Below are positions 9,093 through 18,330 of a stretch of 18,330 bases of DNA, piece by piece; the first letter of the stretch is position 1, and every line of letters begins with the position of its first letter. The stretch lies in the NCBI GenBank assembly GCA_015501595.1, contig JADNRX010000907.1, forward strand, positions 1 through 18,330. Reading direction: 5' to 3'. Below the pieces are notes generated by a model that saw only the letters and a list, made by a program, of their open reading frames with translations, had not been told where the DNA came from and did not search any database. Made by a program: the position numbers and the translations under genes. This DNA is from Hymenopellis radicata (lineage: Eukaryota; Basidiomycota; Agaricomycetes; Agaricales; Physalacriaceae).

Positions 9093-11128
9093 ATGCCCTT
9101 TCAATACTGGCCGAAACGATTCCCGCGTATGGGTCATCGCAAGAAACAGCGCAACAATAGCCATGCTGAACATTGCGCCGCCGTATCGGGGAACGATCGC
9201 GACTCCGCAAATCGCGAGCTGCCTCCCGAGGCGTCTCAGGCTCCGGAAGCTCCCAGCGCCGTAACCAGCGCCGCTGTACCAAGGAACGACTCTGCAAACA
9301 GCGAACTTGTCCCCGCAGCTGTGTCCCGTGCGGATCCTACCAGTGTTACTACCAGCGACACTGCGAGTAGTGCTGCTATCAGGAATGCCTCCGCGGACAG
9401 CAAAACTGCTGCCAAGACTACGGCTTCAGGCTAGTACAATCGTCGCGATATCAAACCTTTCTGAACATTTCTGCAGCAACGGTACTCCATGGATTCCAGG
9501 AGGCCTTGAAGATAGTGAAGGAGGCATCGGACGTGTTCGTACCGCTGAAATCTGTCGTTGGCGGGTTACTTGCTTGCGTTGACGCGTACCAGGTATGTTT
9601 ACTTACCTCCTGAACCTGGACTGGCATCTTACATTTCATTCAGAAGACTGCCGCTAATTACGAAGAAATGGCAAAGGTGATAACGAGCATCGATGGGCTT
9701 TTAGCGACGTTGGTCGCAAAGAGGCTGGAATGGCGAAGCGCTTCAAAGAATTCTGATGCAAGAATGGTGAAGCTGGAGGGGTATGTACAAGCCCTATTGA
9801 TACGATTTGTCGCTCACGATCTCCAGGGATTTGAACGAGATCATCAAGGAAATCAAGAATCTTCAAGATCGCGGATATCTGTCGAGATTAGCCGACAATG
9901 CTGCCGATGCAGGAGAGCTTGTTTCCGCATACCAGAAGATAGCGGACGTGTTACGTGCATTCCAGGTGTGTTCAACATGTACATTGCAAAAGCAGTCCAA
10001 TCATAATGCGCATCGTAGTTTGAAATTAGTCTAGACATTGAACGAAATGTGCAGGATATCCTCAACGTAGGTTTTCGTCCTTGATGCCATACTTTCATAC
10101 TGACCGCGTTGTAGGAGGTTGTCATTCGTGATTTACGCTGTTCGCGCGACGCGTCGTTCCGTGCCGCCATCAAGACTGACACCCTCTTACGTGGTCCATG
10201 CACATCCGGCACTCGAGTCGAAATCCTCGACAAGATCGTGTCTTGGGCTCGAGACAACACCGCTGACTCTCCGTCTGTCTTCTGGCTCACTGGCCTTGCA
10301 GGAACAGGCAAAACCACCATTGCTTATACCATCTGCGAGCGCATGTGGGCCCAGAACAAGCTCCTCGTGTCCTTCTTTTGCTCCCGCCAACTCGACAGCA
10401 AGGACTCTCAGCTCATTGTGCCAACGATTTGCCGTAACCTCGCAGAACTCTTCCGTTCCTATGCGACTGAGCTCGTGCCTGTCCTACAAGCAGACTCCGT
10501 CCTTGGCGAAGCTCGGATCCATGAGCAGATCGACGACCTCCTTGTCGCGCCATGGTCCGCGTCGCTTCGTCAACGGGATGGTTTACCTGCACCAGTGGTC
10601 GTCATCGATGCTGTCGATGAAAGCGATAAGGGTGTAGAGTTCTTGAAGAACCTATTTCGCGTAGTAGGGGACAAGCGCTTGACCGGAATCAAGTTTCTGG
10701 TTACAGGTCGCCTAGAGCCCGAAATTGTAAAGCTCTTCAATTCCAACCAATTTCCATCAGACGCGATTCATCTGCACGAGGTACCCAAGGTCGGCGTTCA
10801 GGCCGATATTGAGAAATTCCTCGATGAGCAGCTCCCGGAAGCAGACATCGATGAGCGCAGACGACTTGCACTCCGTGCAGATGGACTATTCATCTTCGCT
10901 GCAACCGCCGTCAGGTTCATATCACCTCCGGATTATCCACTATCCAAATACGAGCAGCGGGAAAAGTTGCAGGAGCTATTGGAGACCGGAAGTCCTTCGG
11001 GTCTTGATGAACTTTACAAGCAGATTTTGTCGATAGCTTTTCGTGTGGAAGACACAAGAGTTCTCCGTCGCCGTTTCAACATTCTGCATGCCGTTGTGTG
11101 CGCTCAGGAGCTGATTTCTGTCCAGTGA
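9093..11128 (+). CDS. NLR/STAND protein: helical N-terminus plus NACHT ATPase
   Basis: Exons 9093-9429, 9477-9592, 9644-9780, 9827-9965, 10019-10066 and 10115-11128 join in phase to 596 codons. Residues about 1-113 are Ser/Ala/Asn-rich and look disordered. Residues about 114-265 are helical (KEASDVFVPLKSVVGGLL near the start) and resemble the HeLo/MLKL-like bundles that precede NACHT in many basidiomycete NLRs; that resemblance is inferred. The NACHT part has Walker A GLAGTGKTTIA (about 10292-10324), Walker B VVVIDAVDES (about 10594-10623), a sensor-like LVTGRLEP, and the helical LDELYKQIL region, ending near AQELIS. Such proteins oligomerise on ATP binding and trigger heterologous-recognition or cell-death responses. 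The stop at 11126-11128 falls inside the winged-helix region, where homologous sequence continues in other frames, so the product would be a receptor without its WD40 sensor. The start could also be the in-frame ATG at 9129. All introns but the first are GT-AG. Confidence 0.75.
9430..9476 (+). other. Probable GC-AG intron in the NLR
   Basis: The first exon's frame reaches TAG at 9432-9434, and the next conserved exon (in a different frame) begins after TTCTGCAG at 9476. The only GT near the end of exon 1 (9434-9435) gives 43 bp and the wrong frame. Splicing from GC at 9430-9431 gives 47 bp and the correct frame. Either the donor is GC, or it is a mutated GT and the gene is already damaged here. 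Confidence 0.5.
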
Positions 11129-13896
11129 TTGCTCAACTCTCTCTTTGGACGAAGGCATGACGACGACATGCATTGATTCCCTCCATTCCGTTCTCTACGT
11201 GTCCCACTAGATCGTCTTGTGTCCTGCTACCATGCTTCATTTCCCGAATTCATACTTGATGCTCAGAGATCGCGGTTCATCGCACCGCTGTCATTCACCA
11301 AAGCAAATCACAAGAACTTGAAGTGTTCTGTGACAAGCCAGTCTTTGATGCTCAACTCACCGACTGCTGCTTCCGAATTATGACATCTGAATTGCAGTTC
11401 AACATTTGTAATCTTTCGTCGTCTTTCAAGCTGGATTGTCATGTTGAGCATCTTCGTGAGCTTGTCCAGACAAATATCAGCCCAGTCCTCCGGTACGCAG
11501 CCGCCATTGGGGTGAGCATTTGCTCGCGCGGGACGTACTGACAGGTTATCCTTGCACACAAGCTGGAAGCATTCTTGATAGATGTTTTCCTATTTTGGCT
11601 GGAAGCAATGAATCTTATTGGGTCTAAATCACTTTGTTTTCCTGTCTCCGACTGGCCGCAGGTGGCTGAACTTGAAGGTTTGTTCTTCTTTCAATTGTTA
11701 GCTGGCATATCTAATGTTCATTGTGAATCAAAAGCTGAAAGTCATCTGTCTGTCTTGGTTGACGACGCTGTTAGCTTCAGCATGTCGTTCACAGGAAGTC
11801 CTGCGTCCCAATCAACTCCCCATCTCTACATCTCTTGTCTCAACACCTGGAACTCCTCAGCGCCAATCTCTATGATATGGAAACCTCGCTTCACCACTTG
11901 CCTTTATTCTTGCTGCGTCTGTTGATGCTGCATCACTCCTTATCATTCCACACCCACGAGAACTGTCACCTTTTCGCCTGATGACCTAAGCTTGCTCCGC
12001 CCCTCTTTCCCTGACATCCAGATCTGGGATTCTACCACGGTGAACTACTGCAGGAGCTGGTGGGCCATACAAAATGGATTACATCTATGTCTTTTTCTGC
12101 TGATGGTGCTACATTTGTCTCTGCTTCCATGGATATGTCCATCCGTATTTGGGATACTCAACAGGCAAGCAGTTGAGAGAACTATTAGGACATACTAAAG
12201 GTGTCCTAGCTATAGCTTTTTCTCATGATACTCGATACATTGTCTCTGGTTCTGGTGATATGTCTGTATGCATATGGGCTAGAGAATCGAAAGTCGGTGA
12301 CCAGCTTAAGCAATTGGATAGCCATATTGATGCGGTTCAATCTGTGGCATTTTCGCATGATGACACACAGGTTGTCTCTGGCTCGTATGACATGTCAGTG
12401 CGAATCTGGGATGTGAAAACGGACAGCAAGTGAGGAGCTGATTGGCACACATGGAGGTCTGGTCTGTTGCATTCTCCCCATGTGGTTCACAGATCGTTTC
12501 TGGTTCTGTGATCACTCAGTACGGATCTGGGATGCATCTACTGGTAAAGAACTGAAGCAGTTCATACCACTGCTACTGTCATCTCTGTTGTGTTCTCTCT
12601 GATGGGCAGAACATTGTTTCACAGTGGTTGCTCAATTCAGATTTGGGATGTCACAAAGGGGAGCTACTGAAGAAGTTCACCAGTTCTGGCCATGTTTGTT
12701 CTGCAATGTTCTCCATGACAGTACACGTATTGTCTCTGCTTCAACGATTCTATTCATGTTTGGATATGATGGCAAGTGAGTCATCAACAAAGCTCAAGGG
12801 CCACACAGGCCCAGTCCAGTGTGTAGCATTTTCTTCAGATGGCAAACAGGTCATTTCGGCGTCTTTGGACAAAACTATTCGAGTATGGGATGCAGCGACA
12901 GGTCAACAGCTCAAAGAGTTCGATTACACTCTCGAATACCCCATTCTAGCACTCTCTAGAATGGTGCACTAGCATGTTCGCAGCGGAACATGGTCATGTT
13001 CTCATTTGGGACACGGCATCTGGAGAGCTGGTGACTGAACATACATCAGTTACATGAGTAAGGGAGTGACATGCCTGTCATTTTCTCCTGACAGTACTCA
13101 TGTTATAACTGGCTTGCACACTGGATCCTTGCTTATCTGGGATTCAAGGATAGGAGAGCAACTCCAAGATCTCAGGGGTCATACAGAGTCCATCACGTCT
13201 GTTGCTTTCTTTCCTAACAGTTTCGAACTTGTCTCTGGTTCCAGGATGGTTCTATTCGGACCTGGGATACGAGGAACGGAGAGAACATACAAGTGCTCAC
13301 AGGCCACACTCGGAGTGTCACATCTGTCGTGGTCTCCAGTGGTGGTGAGCAAATTGTCTCTGGGTCTGAGGATAAATCTGTTGTTGTGTGGGATGCAAAG
13401 ACGGGTGAACGTTTGCACTCCCTTGCCCCACTCTGCATTGGCTTGCCTGTGTCTATTACCTTCTCTCCAAGGGTCGAACATCCCCAAATTGCGGTCGGGC
13501 TCGGTGATAATGTTACAATCTGGGACATGACGACACATAAAAAGAAATTACTTCATCCACGCGGGCATAGCGATGTCAGATCTGTGGCATTTTCACCTGA
13601 TGGGACACTTATTGTTTCTGGTTCGGTGGACGGGTCGGTTCGCGTACGGCGCAATATAGAGGATCCTTTGTGGCATGTCGACAATGACGGGTGGATTTGC
13701 CAGTCGGCAGGGATAATTCGTGGTGGTACGATGCACGTGGACGTTATTCACGTCGCCTTATGTGGCTTTCTCCTGAGCGCCACCTTTCGCTCCTTTCACC
13801 AGGGGTTGCATGATTATGTCGCAGAAGGGATATTCCACAGTCTCATTCGAGGACTGTCACATTGGTACAGATTGGCATAAATGCTATGGTTCTTGA
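11129..13896 (+). pseudogene. Frame-broken 3' half of the NLR: linker, WD40 repeats, tail
   Basis: Homologous sequence continues directly after the stop at 11128 but in shifting frames: VIAQLS, then LSLDEGMTTTCIDSLHSVLY, then DRLVSCYHASFPEFILDAQR, then 11323-11541 (SELQFNICNL...NISPVLRYAAAI), then 11575-11925 (FLFWLEAMNLIGSK ... GSPASQSTPHLYIS). This order matches the region between NACHT and WD40 in basidiomycete NLRs. WD40 repeats follow, and after the last one the tail ends FEDCHIGTDWHKCY with TGA at 13894-13896. At least ten frame changes are needed to read it through, so it is a pseudogene unless the assembly carries many indels. Partial open frames survive at 12149-12433 and 13293-13880. 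Confidence 0.8.
12065..13660 (+). repeat. About 13 WD40 repeats in the NLR remnant
   Basis: Units of about 100-125 bp with the pattern GH-V-SVAFS-DG-VSGS-D-S-RIWD are visible. Their closing W-D/E or equivalent falls near 12156, 12280, 12411, 12534, 12650, 12770, 12893, 13015, 13143, 13268, 13395, 13530 and 13650. The fourth to sixth and the eighth are frame-broken. Thirteen or fourteen units would make two seven-bladed propellers, the usual ligand-sensing end of this NLR type. The last unit has lost its W-D (VSGSVDGSVRVRR). Confidence 0.75.
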
Positions 13897-13920
13897 TTGT
13901 CGTACTTATTACTACCGCTC

Positions 13921-13971
13921 TTTGTCCGGGAATCAATACTTTTTTTTTTTTTTTTTTTTTTTTTGTCCGGG
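13921..13971 (+). repeat. 25-base T run inside a 10-bp direct repeat
   Basis: TTTGTCCGGG occurs at 13921-13930 and again at 13962-13971. Between them lie AATCAATAC and an unbroken run of T at 13940-13964. The T run joins the second repeat. Confidence 0.8.
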
Positions 13972-13978
13972 CCTTTCT

Positions 13979-14286
13979 GTGTTGTAGTAGGTAACTGGCT
14001 TGTTTCTAGCTATCTGTTCTGTAATTGTTCTGTTGTGCTCAATCTCATCTAGTTCCATCTTTCTCACTCGACGCTCTTACTGATGGAAGATTATCCTCCG
14101 GAGGCTGGCGTCCTCGTTCAAACGACTTCTCGCCATTTCGCCGTGTACAGATGAGTTCCTTCCTCTTTCGGTGCACACTGTCGTAAATATGAAAGTTGTT
14201 GACGTAGGTGGTCATATTGGTAGGTGCCACTACTACTCTCAGGAATGTATGATATGCACGACAATGTCATGAAGAAGGGGCCCACG
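13979..14286 (+). repeat. Shared 3'-flank repeat, copy 2
   Basis: Direct-orientation partner of 8317-8640, with scattered substitutions and small indels. It lies between the NLR tail and the convergent APH-like gene, whose stop is about 30 bp beyond its end. Confidence 0.75.
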
Positions 14287-14316
14287 AAGATCAACGAAGA
14301 TACAGAATAGAGCCTA

Positions 14317-15247
14317 TTACAGATACATGTCGGCGAGTTTGAAAATCTCCCGAAACTCTTTGAACTCACTTGGATATGACGCCATGATCTTCTCAACCAT
14401 CGCCTGCCACTTTCCATCTCTAAATTTCGGCAGTTTCATGCGTCGGCGCGCAACGTAGTCGTTCCAAAAGTATGGATACCAACCGGCATGTTCCCAGTCA
14501 ATGATTCCTGACACTCGTCCCTCGTGGATGAGGATGTTCTCGGGAACGAAATCCCCATGAGAAAAAATGGGATTTCGCCCAAAGTCGTACGGTCCGCCAC
14601 TACTACCCCGATCAGTGGCACTAAACGATAATGGGGAAGCCGCAAGAAGTTTGGGAAGCCGCTCAACAAATTCCTTCGTGGTTGGGGTGACCCAGTCGCC
14701 GTACGCGGTAAAGCGATGAAACACGAAGTTGTAATGGTTGTGACCGAACGTCCCCATAGGACCAGCGGTATCAAGGGAGGAGAGCGCGCGCAGAATATCC
14801 CGGAGTTGGTCAGCGACGACGTCGAACTCGAGCTCAGAGAGTGTTGGGAGTAGATCCACAAGAGGGGTGCCCTTGAGCTTCTCCTGCACGATGTAGGTGA
14901 TGCTGGTGTCATGGTCGCGTATCACGCCGTATACCCTTGGAACGGGGATCCCGCTTGTCTTTGTCGCGACAACTTGAATCGCTCGGGCTTCTTCTGGGCG
15001 CACCCGACACCCATATTTAACAACCATGTCATTGCCAATGTCCGCGACCATATCCGTGATAGGTACGCCACGCGAAACACGATCTTTGACAATGTCCAAG
15101 TCCCAATCTGAAGCGTGTCGAAAATCAGAATGATTGCAGGGTAAGGAATAATTCGAACCAACTCAAAAGCTGGTTGTTGAGCGGAGTAAAATTATTTTGC
15201 ACAGTGGCGGCGTTGCTGGTCTGGGGGGTAGGTACATTGGGAGACAT
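14317..15247 (-). CDS. APH-family (aminoglycoside-phosphotransferase-like) kinase
   Basis: Exons 15163-15247 (ATG at 15247-15245) and 14317-15107 are separated by a 55-bp intron, 15108-15162 (GTTGGT...CTTCAG). They join in phase to 291 aa, a usual length for fungal APH-like proteins. The protein kinase-like fold is visible: VVKYG gives the ATP-binding lysine, VQEKLKGTPL the hinge region, HGDFVPENIL the catalytic loop (Brenner motif, with the catalytic Asp), and IIDWEHAGWYP the metal-binding DFG-like Asp. The second exon has no in-frame ATG near its start, which is why an upstream exon is needed. The family phosphorylates small molecules; in fungi the substrates are mostly unknown and drug resistance should not be assumed. 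The gene converges on the NLR remnant. No frame breaks or lost catalytic residues were seen, so it is probably functional. Confidence 0.85.
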
Positions 15248-16645
15248 GAGAGGAAGAGGCAGACATTGGGACGGGAGTCACCGGACCGCTTGGGCGCGCG
15301 TACTTTTTCCGACCACCATCATGATCATACCCTCTCAACGCTGCTCGTGCCTCTAGTCACCCTCCACGACGTCCTTGTGCCGCTAAGCACCCTTGTACGA
15401 CTATTCTTTCGGCTTCCAGGTTTACCCAGTATTAGTAAGTTAGCAGTTTTCGACCCGGGATTCCACTTGGGAATTCTTTGACGTTGGCAGCTAGGACGAC
15501 TCAGCGGAGCATCTTCCTTGATTTTCTTATTGAGGAGCATAGGACTTTTGACTTTCGGTTTGTTATTGACGCTCTCCGGACTTGCCCTTTACTTACTTCC
15601 CGTTAGCTTCCTTCAATCCTGTTGCCCGGCACAGTGCTGCCCTTGCCGCCGGATATCCGCTGTAGACGTACATACTGTGCATCAAGCCGACTACCCACAA
15701 CCTCTAAATTGTCGCGGAAAACCGCTCAAGGGGTTCCATAGTCCACTATCTTTGTCCGGTAAGCCTCTGTCTCCATTCATTTCTCGTCCCTGTAATTGAA
15801 CTGGCTACAGTGACCTCCCGCTTTCGCAGTGAATCGAGCTCCGTGGGCTTCTGAAGGTGCATATATCCTCACTCGACTTCAACACGTTATGTAATTCAGA
15901 GCCTTGCCTTGCAAAACAGCCTTGAGGATCTAATGTTCGAGTGCCCTTGAATGTTTTCAATTGGCCGTTGGGTGTGTTGAGACGCTGGCCATTGTAACGA
16001 CATTATCCTCCATCCATCGTACGTCGTCTGTAGCCTTTCTTGCCACCACCGAATCGAACAAACTTGAAGTGTTGACTCCGACCACTAGGACCGGAATCGT
16101 GATGCAGCAGCCGACCAGAGGCTTTATTCAACGTGATTGGCTGCCAAATGTCCCCTGATGTACTATGCCAGGCTTCCGCCCTGGGCAGGACGTAAAACGT
16201 CTCGAGCGCGTGCGGAATCTTCATACCTCGACCGACTGTCCGGTGTCTTGTTAGCCGACGCGGGGCGATAGTGTAATCCGACAGGTGAGTTACTTACCTG
16301 AGTTCAACGTCGGAGGATCGTTCAGACACACCCTTCATCCCGAGATACGATCCATGCGAGTGATAACTCGCTTTCTACGCATCCAATCTGTACATCTTGC
16401 GTCGCTCGTGAAATGTCATGTCAAAGCTCGAACTCTCTCAAATATGAACCAGCTTTTTGTGTAATGACTGATCTCGTCGCCGCGAAATGTCCACCTACAC
16501 CTGGACGTACTCTTCTCAGAAGCCCATGACACTCGTGTTGACCCGAGATCTTCGTTCATCATGGCAGCCAGCATGCAGTCACGCGTTGCCGATGTTCACG
16601 ATTCCTGGAATTCGTCCTTCTCAGCACTTCACCTAATACCACAAC
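15248..16645. other. Unassigned intergenic stretch
   Basis: It holds the probable upstream region of the APH-like gene. The open frames at 15518-15799 and 15961-16158 on the plus strand start at TTG rather than ATG and show no domain. ATG-started frames are short. A possible fungal donor (GTGAGTTACTTACC at about 16285) has no partner that would join recognisable exons. Nothing else was seen. Confidence 0.4.
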
Positions 16646-16980
16646 ATGGCCCCCAAAGGCGGGCTGAAACGATTCCTACAGCACAAGAAATAACAATGGC
16701 GACGCTGAACGTACCTCCGGTGGATCAGGGAATCGCGACTCCGCAAACCGCGCCTTTCGAGGATTTTATCATCTACGTACTGAGAGGAGCGCGTCGCTTG
16801 TATATTGGCTGTTCAATATGTACGTCGTTTCTTGGATGAAATTGAATCGTACTGACGTGCTCGACTAGGTTCCTCCCACGTCGGACTTGAATTTACTAGC
16901 ATACATACCTGTTGGGTACCCTTGTGCTATTTTAATCTGAGCCTATGCAAGGAGAAGGTTGAAGAAGCTACACGAACGGA
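16646..16980 (+). pseudogene. Truncated NLR 5'-end paralogue
   Basis: ATG at 16646 opens MAPKGGLKRFLQHKK and then meets TAA at about 16691-16693. The DNA aligns with the start of the NLR at 9093 (shared GAAACGATTCC, CAAGAAA, GCTGAAC and a GGGAA-TCGCGACTCCGCAAA stretch). From about 16750 it aligns instead with 720-1090, including the 49-bp intron 16820-16868, and ends in the charged CKEKVEEA stretch. No NACHT follows. It is therefore a short, dead 5' module that links the NLR at 9093 with the degraded fragment at 484-1450. The stop and the loss of everything downstream argue against a product. Confidence 0.6.
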
Positions 16981-17343
16981 CCAGTCAGATGCTATAAAGT
17001 CCTCTGTTCTGTTATCCCAGGCGCTGTGAAGGAATTGGAAGCCGTTCGAGGCCTTAATTTCGAGGGCAGAGGCGAACTAATTTGTGGTGAATCTCCAGTG
17101 AATGTGGGTTAGGAGATTTGCCAAAGAAGGACTCTGAGAGGAACAAGTATTACCAAGTAGATGGCATTGATTCAACAGGTATTGTAGTACAAGATTTTAG
17201 CTTAAATACAGAAATACGAGTATACAGGTGAGATGATAGTTGAGTATGTGATGCGGGTGGTGTAAATGTTTGCTGAGAGCCAGAGAGTTCGCCGCAATCA
17301 GTTCATTTCAGCACAGAAGTGGAGGACACTGGTCCCGCGATAT
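16981..17343. other. Unassigned stretch downstream of the minus-strand NTPase
   Basis: No coding frame of note. On the minus strand it follows the stop at 17344 and may hold the decayed rest of that gene or its 3' untranslated region. It is relatively AT-rich around 17140-17260. No domain or repeat was seen. Confidence 0.4.
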
Positions 17344-18330
17344 CTATGAGAACCTGGTTAATCGTTTGTACGACCACGCAGCCAGGATATTGGATTCCAT
17401 ATTGGAGTGGCAGGCCTTGTAAATCTGTCTGGCGGTTATCAAGGAGAGGCGAAGATCAGCCTGCATCAGAGCTGCGAAGATGGCCTGGCTTTTGATGTCC
17501 ACGGTGCAAGGATGGTTGTCGCGGAGCGCTAGATCGCCAATGGAGCCAGCGCGACCGACAATGAAGAGGCAATGAGGAGTTTGCTCGGAGTAATTGGCAG
17601 TTTGAATGGTTGTGATGAGAGTCTCCACGTCCTTGATTGCACAAAGGGCCTTCTCCCTGTCCCTCAAGACCGCGACTCGCGAATGGATCGCCCTGGCGAT
17701 GTCACCGATACAGTGACCGTGGTCCTGGATGAGGGATGTTGTCACGACTTTATCGTCAACACCAACAATTGGGTCAAGGAGGGAGGGAATACTACGCATT
17801 CATCAGAATCAAAAACTAAGAAGGTATTGGTAACGCACACTGCCATCAGTTCCTGCTCGTTCCAGACTTGCATGATCCAAAGACACGCGTTGGCGACATA
17901 TTTGAGCAAGGACTTATAATGTCGTTCTTCGGTGAGGTAGCAAGGATAGGAATCCATACAGGGGGTTTGTGAGCCATGGTGCGGGTAGAGTTGGAGTCTT
18001 GGGAGCATCAATGAGAATCCAAGGGCGCAGAGAGGGATTGTCGGACTCGATAACGTGAAGGGGGTCATACAGTGGCGATGGTGTGACGAGTGTATATGTT
18101 CCATCGAATCGGAATAGCATTGGAACATCGTCTAGCACAAGGACAGTGGGTTGACCTGCCATGAGGCGTCGAATGAGGACGTAGATTAAGAAGACACTTT
18201 TGCCTGATATTCTTCACTGAGTCACCCTTTCATATGTGTAATAGATCTCTCACCTATGCCAGGGCTACCCATAATAACCCGCAAAGAGTTCTCAAATTTG
18301 GACGCCTCGATCAATGGATCGTAGAAGTCG
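17344..18330 (-). pseudogene. Crinkler/RHS-like P-loop NTPase, incomplete and frame-broken
   Basis: The window's right edge cuts the 5' part. Exon 18254-18330 reads ...RVIMGSPGIG; a 50-bp intron, 18204-18253 (GTGAGA...TATCAG), splits the Walker A motif, which resumes as KSVFLIYVLIRRL, giving GSPGIGKS. Walker B-like WILID follows. Next come WIPILATSPKND and HYKSLLKYV...LWIMQVWNEQELMAV, each in a different frame around 17930-17985, so two single-base breaks are needed. A 47-bp intron, 17792-17838 (GTGCGT...GCGTAG), then joins in phase to DPIVG...HGHCIGDIARAIH and on to TGA/TAG near 17344. The motif order resembles the NTPase module of basidiomycete Crinkler/RHS-type proteins, whose role is unclear (proposed in DNA/nuclear targeting, conflict or retroelement association). 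It is shorter at the C-terminus than those relatives. Identification rests on motif order only. Confidence 0.5.

Noticed and set aside
9853..10320. 155-codon minus-strand ORF opposite the NLR
   Set aside because: It lies antisense to exons with clear NLR homology and in-phase introns, and it has no recognisable domain, so it is a shadow frame.
12065..13660. Minisatellite-like tandem DNA repeat
   Set aside because: The periodicity of about 100-125 bp is explained by WD40 protein repeats. Units diverge at DNA level while keeping the WD40 motif.
13921..13971. Tail of a LINE/SINE insertion
   Set aside because: Read in the A-strand direction, the A run follows the first direct repeat rather than preceding the second, which is opposite to a normal 3' poly-A tail. 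There is also no element body.
14317..15099. APH-like gene starting at 15099
   Set aside because: The codon there is TTG, not ATG. A 55-bp GT-AG intron and an upstream ATG exon at 15163-15247 join in phase and explain the start better.
17572..17919. 115-codon plus-strand ORF
   Set aside because: It is antisense to the Crinkler/RHS-like coding region and crosses its intron; no independent support.

Overview
The window looks like nuclear DNA of a filamentous basidiomycete, most likely an Agaricomycete. The protein-coding stretches are cut by many short GT-AG introns of about 46-56 bp. The recognisable families are ones that basidiomycetes carry in large, fast-turning sets: a NACHT-WD40 STAND/NLR gene, a fungal aminoglycoside-phosphotransferase-like (APH) kinase, and a P-loop NTPase of the Crinkler/RHS kind. 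No prokaryotic operon, rRNA, tRNA or CRISPR signal was seen. All calls come from reading the sequence; no database search was possible.

Layout. 1-2307 holds degraded gene pieces: a multi-intron fragment (484-1450), a decayed relative of the gene at 6851 (about 1647-2230), and a possible NLR C-terminal tail (2240-2307). 2879-5505 is the most striking object. It is a 2,613-bp palindromic (foldback-like) element at 2886-5498, with two nearly identical inverted arms of about 1,080 bp flanked by a perfect 7-bp direct repeat CGTAAAT. Each arm contains a smaller 192-bp structure with 14-bp inverted ends. 5506-6850 is mostly unassigned. 6851-8250 is a Pro/Ser-rich, basic, probably nuclear protein gene broken across frames. 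9093-13896 is the NLR. Its 5' half (N-terminal helical domain plus NACHT) can be spliced into one open 596-codon frame. Its 3' half (winged-helix/linker region, about 13 WD40 repeats, C-terminal tail) is scattered over all three frames. 13979-14286 repeats the sequence that follows the 6851-8250 gene. 14317-15247 (minus) is an apparently intact two-exon APH-like kinase. 16646-16980 is a degraded paralogue of the 5' ends seen at 9093 and 760. 17344-18330 (minus) is the incomplete, frame-broken Crinkler/RHS-like NTPase, running off the right end.

How it fits together. The same short modules recur two or three times in various states of decay: NLR 5' ends, NLR 3' tails, the Pro/Ser-rich gene's 5' end, and a shared 3' flank. 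This is the pattern expected of a birth-and-death NLR region. The best-preserved genes are the N-terminal/NACHT half of the NLR and the APH kinase. The palindrome is the best candidate for something not yet described. It is young by the near identity of its arms, has clear ends and target duplication, lacks an obvious transposase, and would form a roughly 1-kb hairpin RNA if transcribed through.
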